Below the pieces are notes generated by a model. It was given only the letters and a program-made list of their open reading frames with translations. It did no database searches and was not told the origin of the DNA. A stretch of 64,000 nt of DNA, from the NCBI RefSeq assembly GCF_000282115.1, contig NZ_AKJY01000091.1, forward strand, positions 1 through 64,000. The letters run 5' to 3'. The DNA comes from Chryseobacterium populi (lineage in GTDB: Bacteria; Bacteroidota; Bacteroidia; Flavobacteriales; Weeksellaceae). Shown here in pieces: positions 17,836 through 25,298 of the stretch. The position numbers were made by a program, and so were the translations under genes. The number at the start of each line of letters is the position of its first letter. Position 1 is the stretch's first letter.

Positions 17836-18678
17836 ATGAAAAATAATTTCTTACATGAGCCTTACAGTATTCATTTTGAAACTCTGGATGTTTTTCCTGA
17901 AATGCAGGGCAGAAAAAATTTTTTTGAATTGGTATTTATTTTAACAGGTACAGGGCAGCATTGTATCAACCAGCATAGTTTTTCTTATTATCAAAATCAT
18001 ATGTTTTTACTGACCCCTCAGGATTGCAGTAAGTTTTCCATAGATGAGACAACCCGGTTTTTCTTTTTACGGTTTAGCAATATTTACTTAAAAAATAATG
18101 GGATCTCTAAAGAGAATATCCAGCGACTGGAATTTATTTTGCAAAATGCCAATCATCGGCCAGGCTGTATTTTGAAAAACCAGAGTGATAAAGCACTGGT
18201 ACGCCCTGTCATAGAGGCTCTTATCCGCGAAGCAGTAAACAAGGATATTTATCACAGTGAAATTACAGAGCAATTAATTAATACCCTGATTGTAGTAGTA
18301 GCTCGGAATATTGCAAAATACCTTCCACAAAAAATAGACGAGACTTCTGATGAACGTATTATTGATATTCTTAATTATATACAGTCAAATATTTATGAAC
18401 CTGAGAGAATAAGAACAGAAAGTATCTGTAAAGAATTCGGTATTTCCGGAAATTATCTTGGGAAATATTTTAAAAAACACAGTGGCGAAACCCTACAATC
18501 TTATATCAACAATTATAAAATTACTTTAATTGAGCACAGGCTAAAGTACAGTGACCGGCGTATCACTGAAATTGCCAGTGAGCTTGGATTCACGGATGAA
18601 AGCCATTTGAATAAATTTTTCAAAGCCCAAAGAGGTAAAAGCCCCAAAACATTCAGAATGGAATTTGCAGGACAATAG
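17836..18678 (+). CDS. AraC-family transcriptional regulator
   Basis: 280 residues. The N-terminal cupin-like sensor covers residues 10-95 (FELVFILTGTGQHCINQ, FLLTPQDCSKF). The C-terminal double HTH covers about 178-278 (IRTESICKEFGISGNYLGKYFKKHSG, ITEIASELGFTDESHLNKFFKAQRGKSPKTFR). It is divergent from the acetolactate decarboxylase operon with a 104-bp shared region, so it probably controls that operon in response to a small ligand. That link is inferred from position. Confidence 0.93.
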   Translation: MKNNFLHEPYSIHFETLDVFPEMQGRKNFFELVFILTGTGQHCINQHSFSYYQNHMFLLTPQDCSKFSIDETTRFFFLRFSNIYLKNNGISKENIQRLEFILQNANHRPGCILKNQSDKALVRPVIEALIREAVNKDIYHSEITEQLINTLIVVVARNIAKYLPQKIDETSDERIIDILNYIQSNIYEPERIRTESICKEFGISGNYLGKYFKKHSGETLQSYINNYKITLIEHRLKYSDRRITEIASELGFTDESHLNKFFKAQRGKSPKTFRMEFAGQ

Positions 18679-18777
18679 AAATCTGTTTACAGTAAGATAT
18701 TAAACATTCTCTTTTCAATCTGTGATAAGTTTGTAAATTTCTTTATTGATGATCTTTCAGCTCCTGTAAAATCTTAT

Positions 18778-20058
18778 TTATGTAGCGGATGCGAGAAAAT
18801 TTTGATACTGTATTTTATTGGTATTAAGGTTTCTATCCGTATATATCTCATCAAAATATTTACTGAGTGAGATTACTTTCTCCATATTAACCGGATTTAT
18901 ATAGCGCAGGAACATCTGTTCGGTACTGTGGCCCGTAGCCTCCATTAAAAGCGGAGTAGGGATCTTTCCATAGAAATTGGTTGCAAAACTTCTTCTTCCG
19001 ATATGACTGGAAAGTACTTTCCATTTTTCTGTTTCTACATTCCTGGATCTGAATCCGAATCGTTTTTTAGCTCTGATAATTTCATTCAGCTTAGACATCC
19101 TGGCAATTTCTTTGATATGCCTATTATAATCCTGCATGCCCATCAGGTCTGGAAACTGGTTATTATTATTTTTCAAAATATTGACGACTACAGGATGCAG
19201 CGGAAGTAGTATCTGTTTCTGTGTTTTTTGCTGGGTAAACCTGATGCAGACCCTGCCGTCTACCTTTAATAATTGATGGGTTGAAAAGTGCATGAAATCT
19301 GAGAATCTCTGACCGGTATAGCAACTGATCATCAACCAGTCTTTGGCAGCCTGTAAATTTGCCGGAACCTTTGTTGTTTTTATTTGCAGCAATTCTTTTT
19401 CATTCAGGGTAATGATGTCTTTATCTTGTTTTTCTCTTTTTATTTCCAGCTCTCTTACACTTGTCCGGATGCCCTTTCTTTCAGCAAAGTTTAATATGGT
19501 TTTTACAAAATGTATTGTTCTGTAGATGGTATTATCACTGTATTGTTCTTCTTTACCAAACAGAATGAAATCTTTGATGAACGTTGAATTTAATGTATCT
19601 AGGTATAAACGGCTCATGATATAGGCTTCAAACCTCCGTAAAAGATTAAAAAAGACTTTATAACGCTTGAACGTAGATTTGCAGATCATATTTTCTTTTG
19701 TGGAAATGTAAAGCTGCATGAAATAGAGTAATGAATTTTCCAAAAAAGTTTTTTCCCCTTCATTGCTTATCTGCTTTACTTTCCGGGACAAGAGTCTCTG
19801 GCTGATGGGTTTCCCAAGCTCAATCTTTTTTTCAGCATATTCTTTTAATTCAAGCTTAAGATGGTTCATCTTTTCATACAGGCGTTTGTGTTTTTTCAGA
19901 TAAATGTTTTGTGGCCTGCCTTTTTGATCATCCCACTCATTTTCATCAATCCTGAAGGGGGTCTGAAATTGAAAATTAATATCCTTGGAAGAATCGGAGA
20001 TTTTAAGAGAAATACCTTTAAACCTATCATTGGCTGTAAGAAAAAACTGAAATGTCAT
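18778..20058 (-). CDS. Tyrosine recombinase (probable local invertase)
   Basis: 426 residues. It has an N-terminal arm-binding domain, a SAM-like core-binding domain (about 110-200) and a catalytic domain. Catalytic residues are R251 (CYTGQRFSDF), H352 and R355 (SHIGRRSF), H377 (ATGHSTEQM) and Y386 (FLRYI), so it looks active. The layout matches Bacteroidota integrases and Tsr-type shufflon or invertase enzymes. Its 5' end faces a pair of inverted recombination-like sites 45 bp away, and no element backbone genes (excisionase, mobilisation, tail) adjoin. This favours a local DNA inversion role. Confidence 0.93.
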   Translation of the reverse strand: MTFQFFLTANDRFKGISLKISDSSKDINFQFQTPFRIDENEWDDQKGRPQNIYLKKHKRLYEKMNHLKLELKEYAEKKIELGKPISQRLLSRKVKQISNEGEKTFLENSLLYFMQLYISTKENMICKSTFKRYKVFFNLLRRFEAYIMSRLYLDTLNSTFIKDFILFGKEEQYSDNTIYRTIHFVKTILNFAERKGIRTSVRELEIKREKQDKDIITLNEKELLQIKTTKVPANLQAAKDWLMISCYTGQRFSDFMHFSTHQLLKVDGRVCIRFTQQKTQKQILLPLHPVVVNILKNNNNQFPDLMGMQDYNRHIKEIARMSKLNEIIRAKKRFGFRSRNVETEKWKVLSSHIGRRSFATNFYGKIPTPLLMEATGHSTEQMFLRYINPVNMEKVISLSKYFDEIYTDRNLNTNKIQYQNFLASAT

Positions 20059-20102
20059 TTTTGATAATTTAATGAGTTAATTATCAGCGCAATTTAATGA
20101 AA

Positions 20103-20127
20103 AAAGTAGTCCTACTTAGACTACTTT
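20103..20127. repeat. Recombination site L (inverted pair)
   Basis: Arms AAAGTAGTC (20103-20111) and GACTACTTT (20119-20127) are perfect inverted 9-mers around a 7-bp spacer CTACTTA. This is the layout of a tyrosine-recombinase core site. The 17-mer at 20107-20123 recurs exactly inverted at 20305-20321. Confidence 0.85.
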
Positions 20128-20134
20128 ATGAACA

Positions 20135-20165
20135 CAAATATACCTAATTTTTCATAGACAGCAAA
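20135..20165 (-). promoter_or_regulatory. Promoter inside the invertible segment, facing the recombinase
   Basis: On the minus strand, TTTG (20165-20162), a 19-bp spacer, and TATATTTG (20142-20135). The spacing equals that of the tRNA-Ser and pyrB promoters in this window. Transcription would start near 20128, cross site L and enter the recombinase gene at 20058. After inversion, the same promoter would read rightward into 20343. Confidence 0.75.
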
Positions 20166-20300
20166 TATATTAAAGTGTTGTTAATTAAAATTATAGGAAA
20201 TAAAATGATATTAAGAAATCTTTAATGAAAATGAAGTGATGTTTACTCCTTTCAGTAATACTTCAGATGCTTAGCGCTGGCTGCTAGCATAATATTTTCA

Positions 20301-20325
20301 AAGATAGTCTAAGTAGGACTATACT
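20301..20325. repeat. Recombination site R (inverted pair)
   Basis: Arms AAGATAGTC (20301-20309) and GACTATACT (20317-20325) around spacer TAAGTAG, the reverse complement of the spacer in site L. The core 20305-20321 is identical to site L when inverted. Opposite spacer orientation means recombination would invert, not excise, the 181 bp between the cores. Confidence 0.85.
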
Positions 20326-20342
20326 TAAATATTTACTTATTA

Positions 20343-20681
20343 ATGATGAATAATATAATGAAAAATTACTTTCTTTTAATATTTTGTAGTGTATTTTTAT
20401 TAAGTGTTGCATATAAAATGACCCAATTCCCCGGGGTTAATTTAAAGGAAGAGCAGGCCTTTGCAGCCAGGAAAGAGATCTTTGCAGGCTTACCTCAGCC
20501 TGAGGTACATAACCGTCATTCTGCTACAGAAAATAAAACAACCGAAATTCCGGCTCCCGATTCCAGAGACCATGTGTATGAATCAAAGATAAACATGTAC
20601 GTCCCGGCTTTATTGATGATAGGCTTGGTCCTTATTCTTTATTTCTCAAAAACCGGAACTTCTTTTAAATCCAGATCCTAA
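20343..20681 (+). CDS. Small membrane protein, first gene of the switched cassette
   Basis: 112 residues. A hydrophobic N-terminus (YFLLIFCSVFLLSVAY) is either a signal peptide or a TM anchor. A polar middle of about 60 residues follows, then a C-terminal TM (MYVPALLMIGLVLILYF). Three in-frame ATGs lie at 20343, 20346 and 20358; the first is used here. It begins 17 bp past site R and has no clear promoter of its own. I do not recognise the family. Genes at 20708, 21167 and 21613 follow closely and are probably in the same operon. Confidence 0.75.
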   Translation: MMNNIMKNYFLLIFCSVFLLSVAYKMTQFPGVNLKEEQAFAARKEIFAGLPQPEVHNRHSATENKTTEIPAPDSRDHVYESKINMYVPALLMIGLVLILYFSKTGTSFKSRS

Positions 20682-20707
20682 AAACTTTAACCAAGAAACC
20701 ATAACTT

Positions 20708-21157
20708 ATGAGAAGAGAATTTATACTGAACAACAGGTATTATACAAGAGTGTTCCTGGCGGTGATGCTACCCCTCTTAATACTGGATATCCTGTTGATG
20801 ATAGGCTGCCTTCTGCTGTCTTTTAAAGGAAGCAACCTGATTTTGATCGTAACCTTTATTGCCCTGTTTGTTTTATTGATCGTACTATTCGGGATGCGGT
20901 GCCTTGAGTTTGAAAGCACGGGAATGGTGATAAGCGTAAGGTCTTATCATCCTTTCACTATTGGCTGGACCCGGCCTGTTATTGAGTTTCCGGCATATCT
21001 GCTTAATGATTTTTCGGTCAGGAACCGTTATCTGTACTTAAAACTAAAAAAAGACGATAACCGGTTTGTTGAAACCAAAGTAAGGCTTGACGGTTTAACC
21101 CGGAATCAGATAGAGAAACTACAGAAAGTCCTTAGAGAAACCATTGAATATTGTTAA
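20708..21157 (+). CDS. Two-TM membrane protein with PH-like domain, module 2
   Basis: 149 residues. Two TM segments lie near residues 15-38 and 43-63. A soluble half follows with alternating strands (FESTGMVISVRSYHPF, RYLYLKLKKDD) and a final helix (RNQIEKLQKVLRETIEYC), a PH-like pattern. It is the positional and architectural counterpart of the protein at 757-1191. It is followed after 9 bp by the dual HTH gene. Function is unknown; signalling between membrane and the HTH proteins is a guess from context. Confidence 0.78.
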   Translation: MRREFILNNRYYTRVFLAVMLPLLILDILLMIGCLLLSFKGSNLILIVTFIALFVLLIVLFGMRCLEFESTGMVISVRSYHPFTIGWTRPVIEFPAYLLNDFSVRNRYLYLKLKKDDNRFVETKVRLDGLTRNQIEKLQKVLRETIEYC

Positions 21158-21166
21158 AAGACAGAT

Positions 21167-21598
21167 ATGAAAATTAATTTTAAGGATATTCATATCGGGA
21201 ACCTGATTTATACCCGTGTTGAGGAGAATGGAACGGATATGAAAAAAATATGCGGTTTTATGAAATGTTCTGAAGATGATATAAAAAGGATGTACAAATC
21301 AAATCATATTCAGACTGACGTTTTATTAAGATGGTGTAAACTTCTGGAATATGACTTTTTCAGATTTTTTTCACAACATCTGATATTGTATGCGCCACCG
21401 GGAAATACAAACTATAACAAAGAAAGTACAACTGCATTGCCCCAGTTCCGGAAAAACCTTTATACCGTAGAAGTGATCAGGTTTATTTTGGAGAGCATCG
21501 AAAGTGGGGAAAAAACAAAGCTTCAGATAGTCACTGAATATAAAATTCCCAAATCTACATTACACAGATGGATCACCAAATATAAAGATGAAATTTAA
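21167..21598 (+). CDS. Dual helix-turn-helix protein, module 2
   Basis: 143 residues, clearly paralogous to 315-749: shared LLRWCKLLEYDFFR, SQHLILYAPP, LPQFRKN and a C-terminal transposase-type HTH ending KSTLHRWITKYKDEI. The N-terminal half is an XRE-like HTH. It is third in the four-gene cassette downstream of the invertible segment. It probably binds DNA and may regulate the cassette or distant targets; no target site is evident. Confidence 0.83.
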   Translation: MKINFKDIHIGNLIYTRVEENGTDMKKICGFMKCSEDDIKRMYKSNHIQTDVLLRWCKLLEYDFFRFFSQHLILYAPPGNTNYNKESTTALPQFRKNLYTVEVIRFILESIESGEKTKLQIVTEYKIPKSTLHRWITKYKDEI

Positions 21599-21612
21599 AA
21601 ATCAGTATAGCA

Positions 21613-21954
21613 ATGAAACAAGTAAATGTAAAGAATAACAGTCCCGATTATAAGAAAATTTATACGGATATTCTGAATAAAAGATTTCCAGGGAAAATAA
21701 AAGAATGTAAAGAGATACTGAATAAAGAAGTCCTTTCCCATCTGGATGTGATCAATATCAACAGTTTAATATTCGGGAATGGTACGAAAGAAGCTTCAGA
21801 ATTTAATCAGAAACACCGGTTTTATAATAAACCCACTATTCTGAAGATCCTGGATTACCAGAAGAAACATCATTTAAACAATACCCAGCTGGCAATGCAC
21901 TTTAAAATGAGCAGAAATACGGTGACAAAATGGAAGAAAATATTTTTAGTCTGA
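21613..21954 (+). CDS. Small helix-turn-helix protein, module 2
   Basis: 113 residues, paralogue of 1207-1533: both share PDYKKIY near the start and an HTH with ILDYQKKH, LNNTQLAMHF and TKWKKIFLV at the end. There is no nuclease or transposase catalytic domain. It is the last gene of the cassette, followed by terminators at 21964 and 22001. It is likely a DNA-binding regulator of unknown target. Confidence 0.83.
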   Translation: MKQVNVKNNSPDYKKIYTDILNKRFPGKIKECKEILNKEVLSHLDVININSLIFGNGTKEASEFNQKHRFYNKPTILKILDYQKKHHLNNTQLAMHFKMSRNTVTKWKKIFLV

Positions 21955-21963
21955 ATATATTTT

Positions 21964-21989
21964 AAAACGATCAGAATCAATCGTTTTTT
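21964..21989 (+). terminator. Terminator of the switched cassette
   Basis: AAAACGAT (21964-21971) pairs with ATCGTTTT (21980-21987), followed by T. Confidence 0.75.
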
Positions 21990-22000
21990 CATGGTTTATT

Positions 22001-22033
22001 AAAAAAGCCGTTTCTCACTGAGAAACGGCTTTT
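22001..22033. terminator. Bidirectional terminator
   Basis: GCCGTTTCTC (22007-22016) pairs with GAGAAACGGC (22020-22029), with an A-run before and a T-run after. It serves the cassette and the convergent gene at 22040. Confidence 0.88.
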
Positions 22034-22039
22034 CGAAAA

Positions 22040-23101
22040 TTAATATAAAACGCCTAAACTTTCCGGTGCAAACCCCGAAAGTTCTTCAACTTTTCCTTCT
22101 TTTATTTTTTTCACCCACTGGTAATCATTTAACAGGGCACGTCCTACAGCTACAAGGTCAAAATCGCCTCTTTCCAGTCTACGTATAAGTTCTGTAAGAT
22201 CTGTTGTTTCCGAACCTTCGCCGGCAAATGCTGTCATAAAATCTTCTTTAAGACCTACAGAACCTACTGTAATTGTTGGTTGTCCGGTTATTTTCTTTGC
22301 CCATCCTGCGAAATTAAGGTCTGAACCTTCAAATTCAGGCTCCCAGAATCTGCGTTGTGAGCAATGGAAGATATCAGCTCCAGCCTCTTTCATCGGCAGA
22401 AGCCATTCTTCCATTTCAGCAGGTGTTGTGGCAAGTCTGCTTTTATAATCCTGCTGTTTCCATTGAGAAAGACGGATGATGATCGTGAAATCTTCTCCTA
22501 CGGCAGCTCTTATAGCTTTGATGACATCTACGGCAAAACGGCTTCTTTCTTTTATGGTCTTGCCTCCGTATTCATCGGTTCTGGTATTGGTAACTTCCCA
22601 AAAGAACTGATCGATAAGGTAGCCATGGGCACCATGAATTTCAATACAATCAAATCCAAGGTCTTTTGCTGCTTTTGCTGACGCTGCAAACTGTCTGATG
22701 GTATCTTCAATGTCTTCAAGGGACATCGTTGCTGCTTTCTCCATTGGGGTAAGAGGATATTCCTCCGACATTCTCGTGTCTCCCACATGCCATATCTGTG
22801 GTCCCATTTTTCCACCGTTCTGGTGAACCTGGTCAATAACGTTTTTCCAGCCCTGTAAGGCTTCTGTTCCATAAAAATCCGGAATATTCTGTACGTTTTT
22901 AGATCCCGGCCTGTTGATTACTGTACCTTCTGAAAGAATTAAGCCAACCTCTGAAGCTGCTCTTCTGGCATAGTAATCGGCAATCTGTTGTGTAGGAACT
23001 CCATCTGCAGACTGGGCTCTGGTCATAGGAGCCATTACTATTCTGTTTTTAAGTTGAAGTTTTTTATAGCTAAATGGACTGAATAATGCGTCTGTGCTCA
23101 T
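22040..23101 (-). CDS. Old yellow enzyme family FMN ene-reductase
   Basis: 353 residues from 23101 (MSTDALFSPFSY); the frame extends 13 codons upstream but these lie in the regulatory region. Motifs: KNRIVMAPMTRAQS, GLILSEGT, HGAHGYLIDQFFWEVTNTRTDEYGG (H-x-A-H active site, broken here by position), and the flavin-binding VAVGRALLNDYQWV. It reduces electron-poor alkenes, quinones or nitro compounds with NAD(P)H in the cytoplasm. The divergent HxlR regulator at 23230 shares its operator region. Confidence 0.94.
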   Translation of the reverse strand: MSTDALFSPFSYKKLQLKNRIVMAPMTRAQSADGVPTQQIADYYARRAASEVGLILSEGTVINRPGSKNVQNIPDFYGTEALQGWKNVIDQVHQNGGKMGPQIWHVGDTRMSEEYPLTPMEKAATMSLEDIEDTIRQFAASAKAAKDLGFDCIEIHGAHGYLIDQFFWEVTNTRTDEYGGKTIKERSRFAVDVIKAIRAAVGEDFTIIIRLSQWKQQDYKSRLATTPAEMEEWLLPMKEAGADIFHCSQRRFWEPEFEGSDLNFAGWAKKITGQPTITVGSVGLKEDFMTAFAGEGSETTDLTELIRRLERGDFDLVAVGRALLNDYQWVKKIKEGKVEELSGFAPESLGVLY

Positions 23102-23131
23102 TTTTGAATTTAATATTTTTAAATTGTTTTT

Positions 23132-23227
23132 GTTACACAAAGTAACTAATAATAATTTGTTTTTGTATCTATTGAAAGAAAAAAATAGTAACTTTGTTGT
23201 AACAAATAATAGTAACCTATTAGTAAC
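23132..23227. promoter_or_regulatory. HxlR operator region with repeated GTAAC
   Basis: A palindrome GTTAC-ACAAA-GTAAC (23132-23146) sits over the ene-reductase promoter side. GTAAC then recurs at 23188, 23199, 23212 and 23223, spaced 11, 13 and 11 bp. TAACTTTG (23189-23196) fits the -7 box of the hxlR-type gene, so the repeats overlap the promoter. Autoregulation is inferred. Confidence 0.6.
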
Positions 23228-23229
23228 TT

Positions 23230-23577
23230 ATGAGACAGAACAAAATGACACAATGCAGCTGCCCTTTAGGTAAGGCAATGTCAGCTTTAGGAAGTAAATG
23301 GAAACCGATTATTGTAATGGTAATCAGAGACAGGACATTGCGTTTCGGAGAGATTGCAGCACGCATTCATGTGATTTCCCGTAAAGTTCTTACCGATCAG
23401 TTGAGGGAAATGGAAGAAGACGGTTTGCTGATAAGAGAAGAATTTAAAGAGCTTCCGCCAAGGGTAGAATATTCTCTTACGGAAAAAGGAATTGCTCTCC
23501 TGCCTATTCTGCAATTGCTGGAAGAATGGGAAGCAAGATTTGCGATGAGTGAAATGGTAAGTGTAAATAACAATTAA
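23230..23577 (+). CDS. HxlR-family winged-helix regulator
   Basis: 115 residues. The HxlR core reads CPLGKAMSALGSKWKPIIVM, RFGEIAARI, ISRKVLTDQLREMEEDGLL and RVEYSLTEKG. Two N-terminal cysteines, C9 and C11, could sense electrophiles or oxidants as in YodB/HypR-type members. Being divergent from an ene-reductase fits control of electrophile detoxification. The ligand is inferred, not shown. Confidence 0.92.
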   Translation: MRQNKMTQCSCPLGKAMSALGSKWKPIIVMVIRDRTLRFGEIAARIHVISRKVLTDQLREMEEDGLLIREEFKELPPRVEYSLTEKGIALLPILQLLEEWEARFAMSEMVSVNNN

Positions 23578-23797
23578 AATGCGAAGCATACTGGTTGCTG
23601 AAAGTATAAAGCAGGCTCAATACCGGCTCTGTATCATCTATGCAGACATTTTAAAGTTTTCACCGTTTAATATTCTTTATTAAAAAAACAATAATTTTTT
23701 TACATAAGTACGATTAATTGATATTAGTCGTTATATTTACCTAAATAATATTTAATTCACAAAAAGAAAACTGAATTAACAGACCATAATTTTTTAA

Positions 23798-24856
23798 ATG
23801 ACGAGTAAAATCATTGGAGTAGGAAACTATATTCCCCCCGAAACTATCACAAATTTATTCTTTGACAAGCATAATTTTATCAATAAAAGCGGAGAATCAT
23901 TAACAGAAAGTAACGCTATTATCGCCAGTAAGCTGAAAGAGATTACCGGTATTGAAGAAAGAAGGTACGCAAGTAATGACCAGGTGACTTCTGATTTAGG
24001 CCTGATCGCTGCGCAGGCAGCAATTGATGACGCCGGAATTGATCCGGAAACCTTAGATTACATCATATTTGCCCATAATTTTGGAGATGTACGTTTTGGT
24101 ACTGTTCAATCGGATACGGTTCCGAGTCTTGCTTCAAGGGTAAAACATCTTTTGAAAATCAAAAATAACTTTTGTGTCGCTTACGACGTACTATTCGGAT
24201 GTCCCGGATGGATTGAAGGCGTAATACAGGCCAATGCCTTTATTAAATCCGGAATCGCCGGAAGATGTCTGGTAATTGGAGCAGAAACACTGTCCAGGGT
24301 TGTGGATATCCATGATCGGGACAGTATGATTTATGCTGATGGAGCAGGGGCGGCCATTTTAGAGGTCAGCAATGATGAATCCGGTATACAGTCCCATGTT
24401 TCGGCCTCTTTTACCCTGAAGGAAAAGGATTATCTGTTTTTCGGAAAATCTTATAATAATGAGAAGTGCCCGGATACCAAATACATTAAAATGGAAGGTA
24501 GGAAAATCTATGAATTTGCCCTTTCCAATGTACCGGATGCAATGAAGAAATGCCTGGATGAGAGCGGGTATGAGATCAACCAGCTGGATAAAATCATCAT
24601 TCACCAGGCTAATGAAAAAATGGATGAAGCAATTGTAAAACGATTTTATCAGCTCTATGATACACCAATGCCGGAAAATATAATGCCAATGGTGATTAAT
24701 AAATTGGGTAACAGCAGTGTTGCTACCATTCCGTCTTTACTTACCATGATTTTAAACGGTGAATTGCCATCGCATCAGATCGATAAAGGAGATGTTGTAT
24801 TATTTGCTTCAGTAGGAGCGGGGATGAACGTTAATGCATTTGTATATAAATTCTAA
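23798..24856 (+). CDS. FabH-like 3-oxoacyl-ACP synthase III
   Basis: 352 residues. Thiolase fold with catalytic C135 (LFGCPGW), the histidine in IIHQANEKM and the asparagine in LGNSSVATIP. These match ketoacyl-ACP synthase III, which starts fatty-acid chains from acyl-CoA. It stands alone, outside any fatty-acid or polyketide cluster. It could therefore be an accessory enzyme for branched or special acyl starters and not the main FabH. Confidence 0.92.
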   Translation: MTSKIIGVGNYIPPETITNLFFDKHNFINKSGESLTESNAIIASKLKEITGIEERRYASNDQVTSDLGLIAAQAAIDDAGIDPETLDYIIFAHNFGDVRFGTVQSDTVPSLASRVKHLLKIKNNFCVAYDVLFGCPGWIEGVIQANAFIKSGIAGRCLVIGAETLSRVVDIHDRDSMIYADGAGAAILEVSNDESGIQSHVSASFTLKEKDYLFFGKSYNNEKCPDTKYIKMEGRKIYEFALSNVPDAMKKCLDESGYEINQLDKIIIHQANEKMDEAIVKRFYQLYDTPMPENIMPMVINKLGNSSVATIPSLLTMILNGELPSHQIDKGDVVLFASVGAGMNVNAFVYKF

Positions 24857-24981
24857 AATCAAAGTGAATAATTTTCGCTTGAAACTGATTTTAATTAAAA
24901 CACTATAGTTTTGATAACAATTGTTTTATACTATAGATTAATTTGAAGTTTCAATCCTTTTCTACAGATATACAAAAATAT

Positions 24982-25012
24982 TTTGCCAGAAACAAAAAAC
25001 GCTTTATATTTG
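24982..25012 (+). promoter_or_regulatory. Promoter of tRNA-Ser
   Basis: TTTG (24982-24985), 19-bp spacer, TATATTTG (25005-25012), 34 bp upstream of the mature tRNA. A clean Bacteroidota consensus that serves as an internal standard for other promoters here. Confidence 0.85.
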
Positions 25013-25046
25013 CACCACTGAAAACGAAGGCATAGCCGGAGTTCAG

Positions 25047-25134
25047 GGAGAGTTGGCAGAGTGGTCGATTGCGGCAGTCTTGAAAACTGTTGACTGTAAC
25101 AGGTCCGGGGGTTCGAATCCCTCACTCTCCGCCA
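25047..25134 (+). tRNA. tRNA-Ser (anticodon TGA)
   Basis: The acceptor stem GGAGAGT (25047-25053) pairs with ACTCTCC (25124-25130), then G and an encoded CCA. The anticodon stem GCAGT/ACTGT encloses loop CTTGAAA with TGA at 25081-25083, decoding UCA. The long variable arm and GGTTCGAATCC T-arm are typical of serine tRNA. A consensus promoter precedes it and a terminator follows. Confidence 0.97.
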
Positions 25135-25156
25135 TTTGGAGAAACAAATAAAATCA

Positions 25157-25195
25157 AAAGCCTTTAAATACTAAGATTTAAAGGCTTTTTTTTTA
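25157..25195 (+). terminator. Terminator of tRNA-Ser
   Basis: AAAGCCTTTAAAT (25157-25169) pairs with ATTTAAAGGCTTT, followed by a T-run. Confidence 0.88.
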
Positions 25196-25247
25196 TTTTG
25201 AGGTACTTTTTTTCAACCGGATTTACACTTTAAGAAACTTAAGCATC

Positions 25248-25276
25248 CTAAAAAAAGCGCACCGATTGGTACGCTT
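25248..25276 (-). terminator. Terminator of trxB
   Basis: AAGCGCACC (25255-25263) pairs with GGTACGCTT (25268-25276), with one G-T pair. The A-run before it is a T-run on the minus strand. Confidence 0.75.
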
Positions 25277-25298
25277 CATATCATTTTAAGCTTGCTTA

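Noticed and set aside
18778..20058. Integrase of an integrated element or prophage
   Set aside because: No tRNA target adjoins and there are no mobilisation, excision or structural genes. The nearby inverted sites suit local inversion better, though an element relic cannot be fully excluded.
24931..25125. Minus-strand open frame of 64 codons
   Set aside because: It is the complement of tRNA-Ser and its promoter. Such frames recur opposite tRNAs and are not genes.
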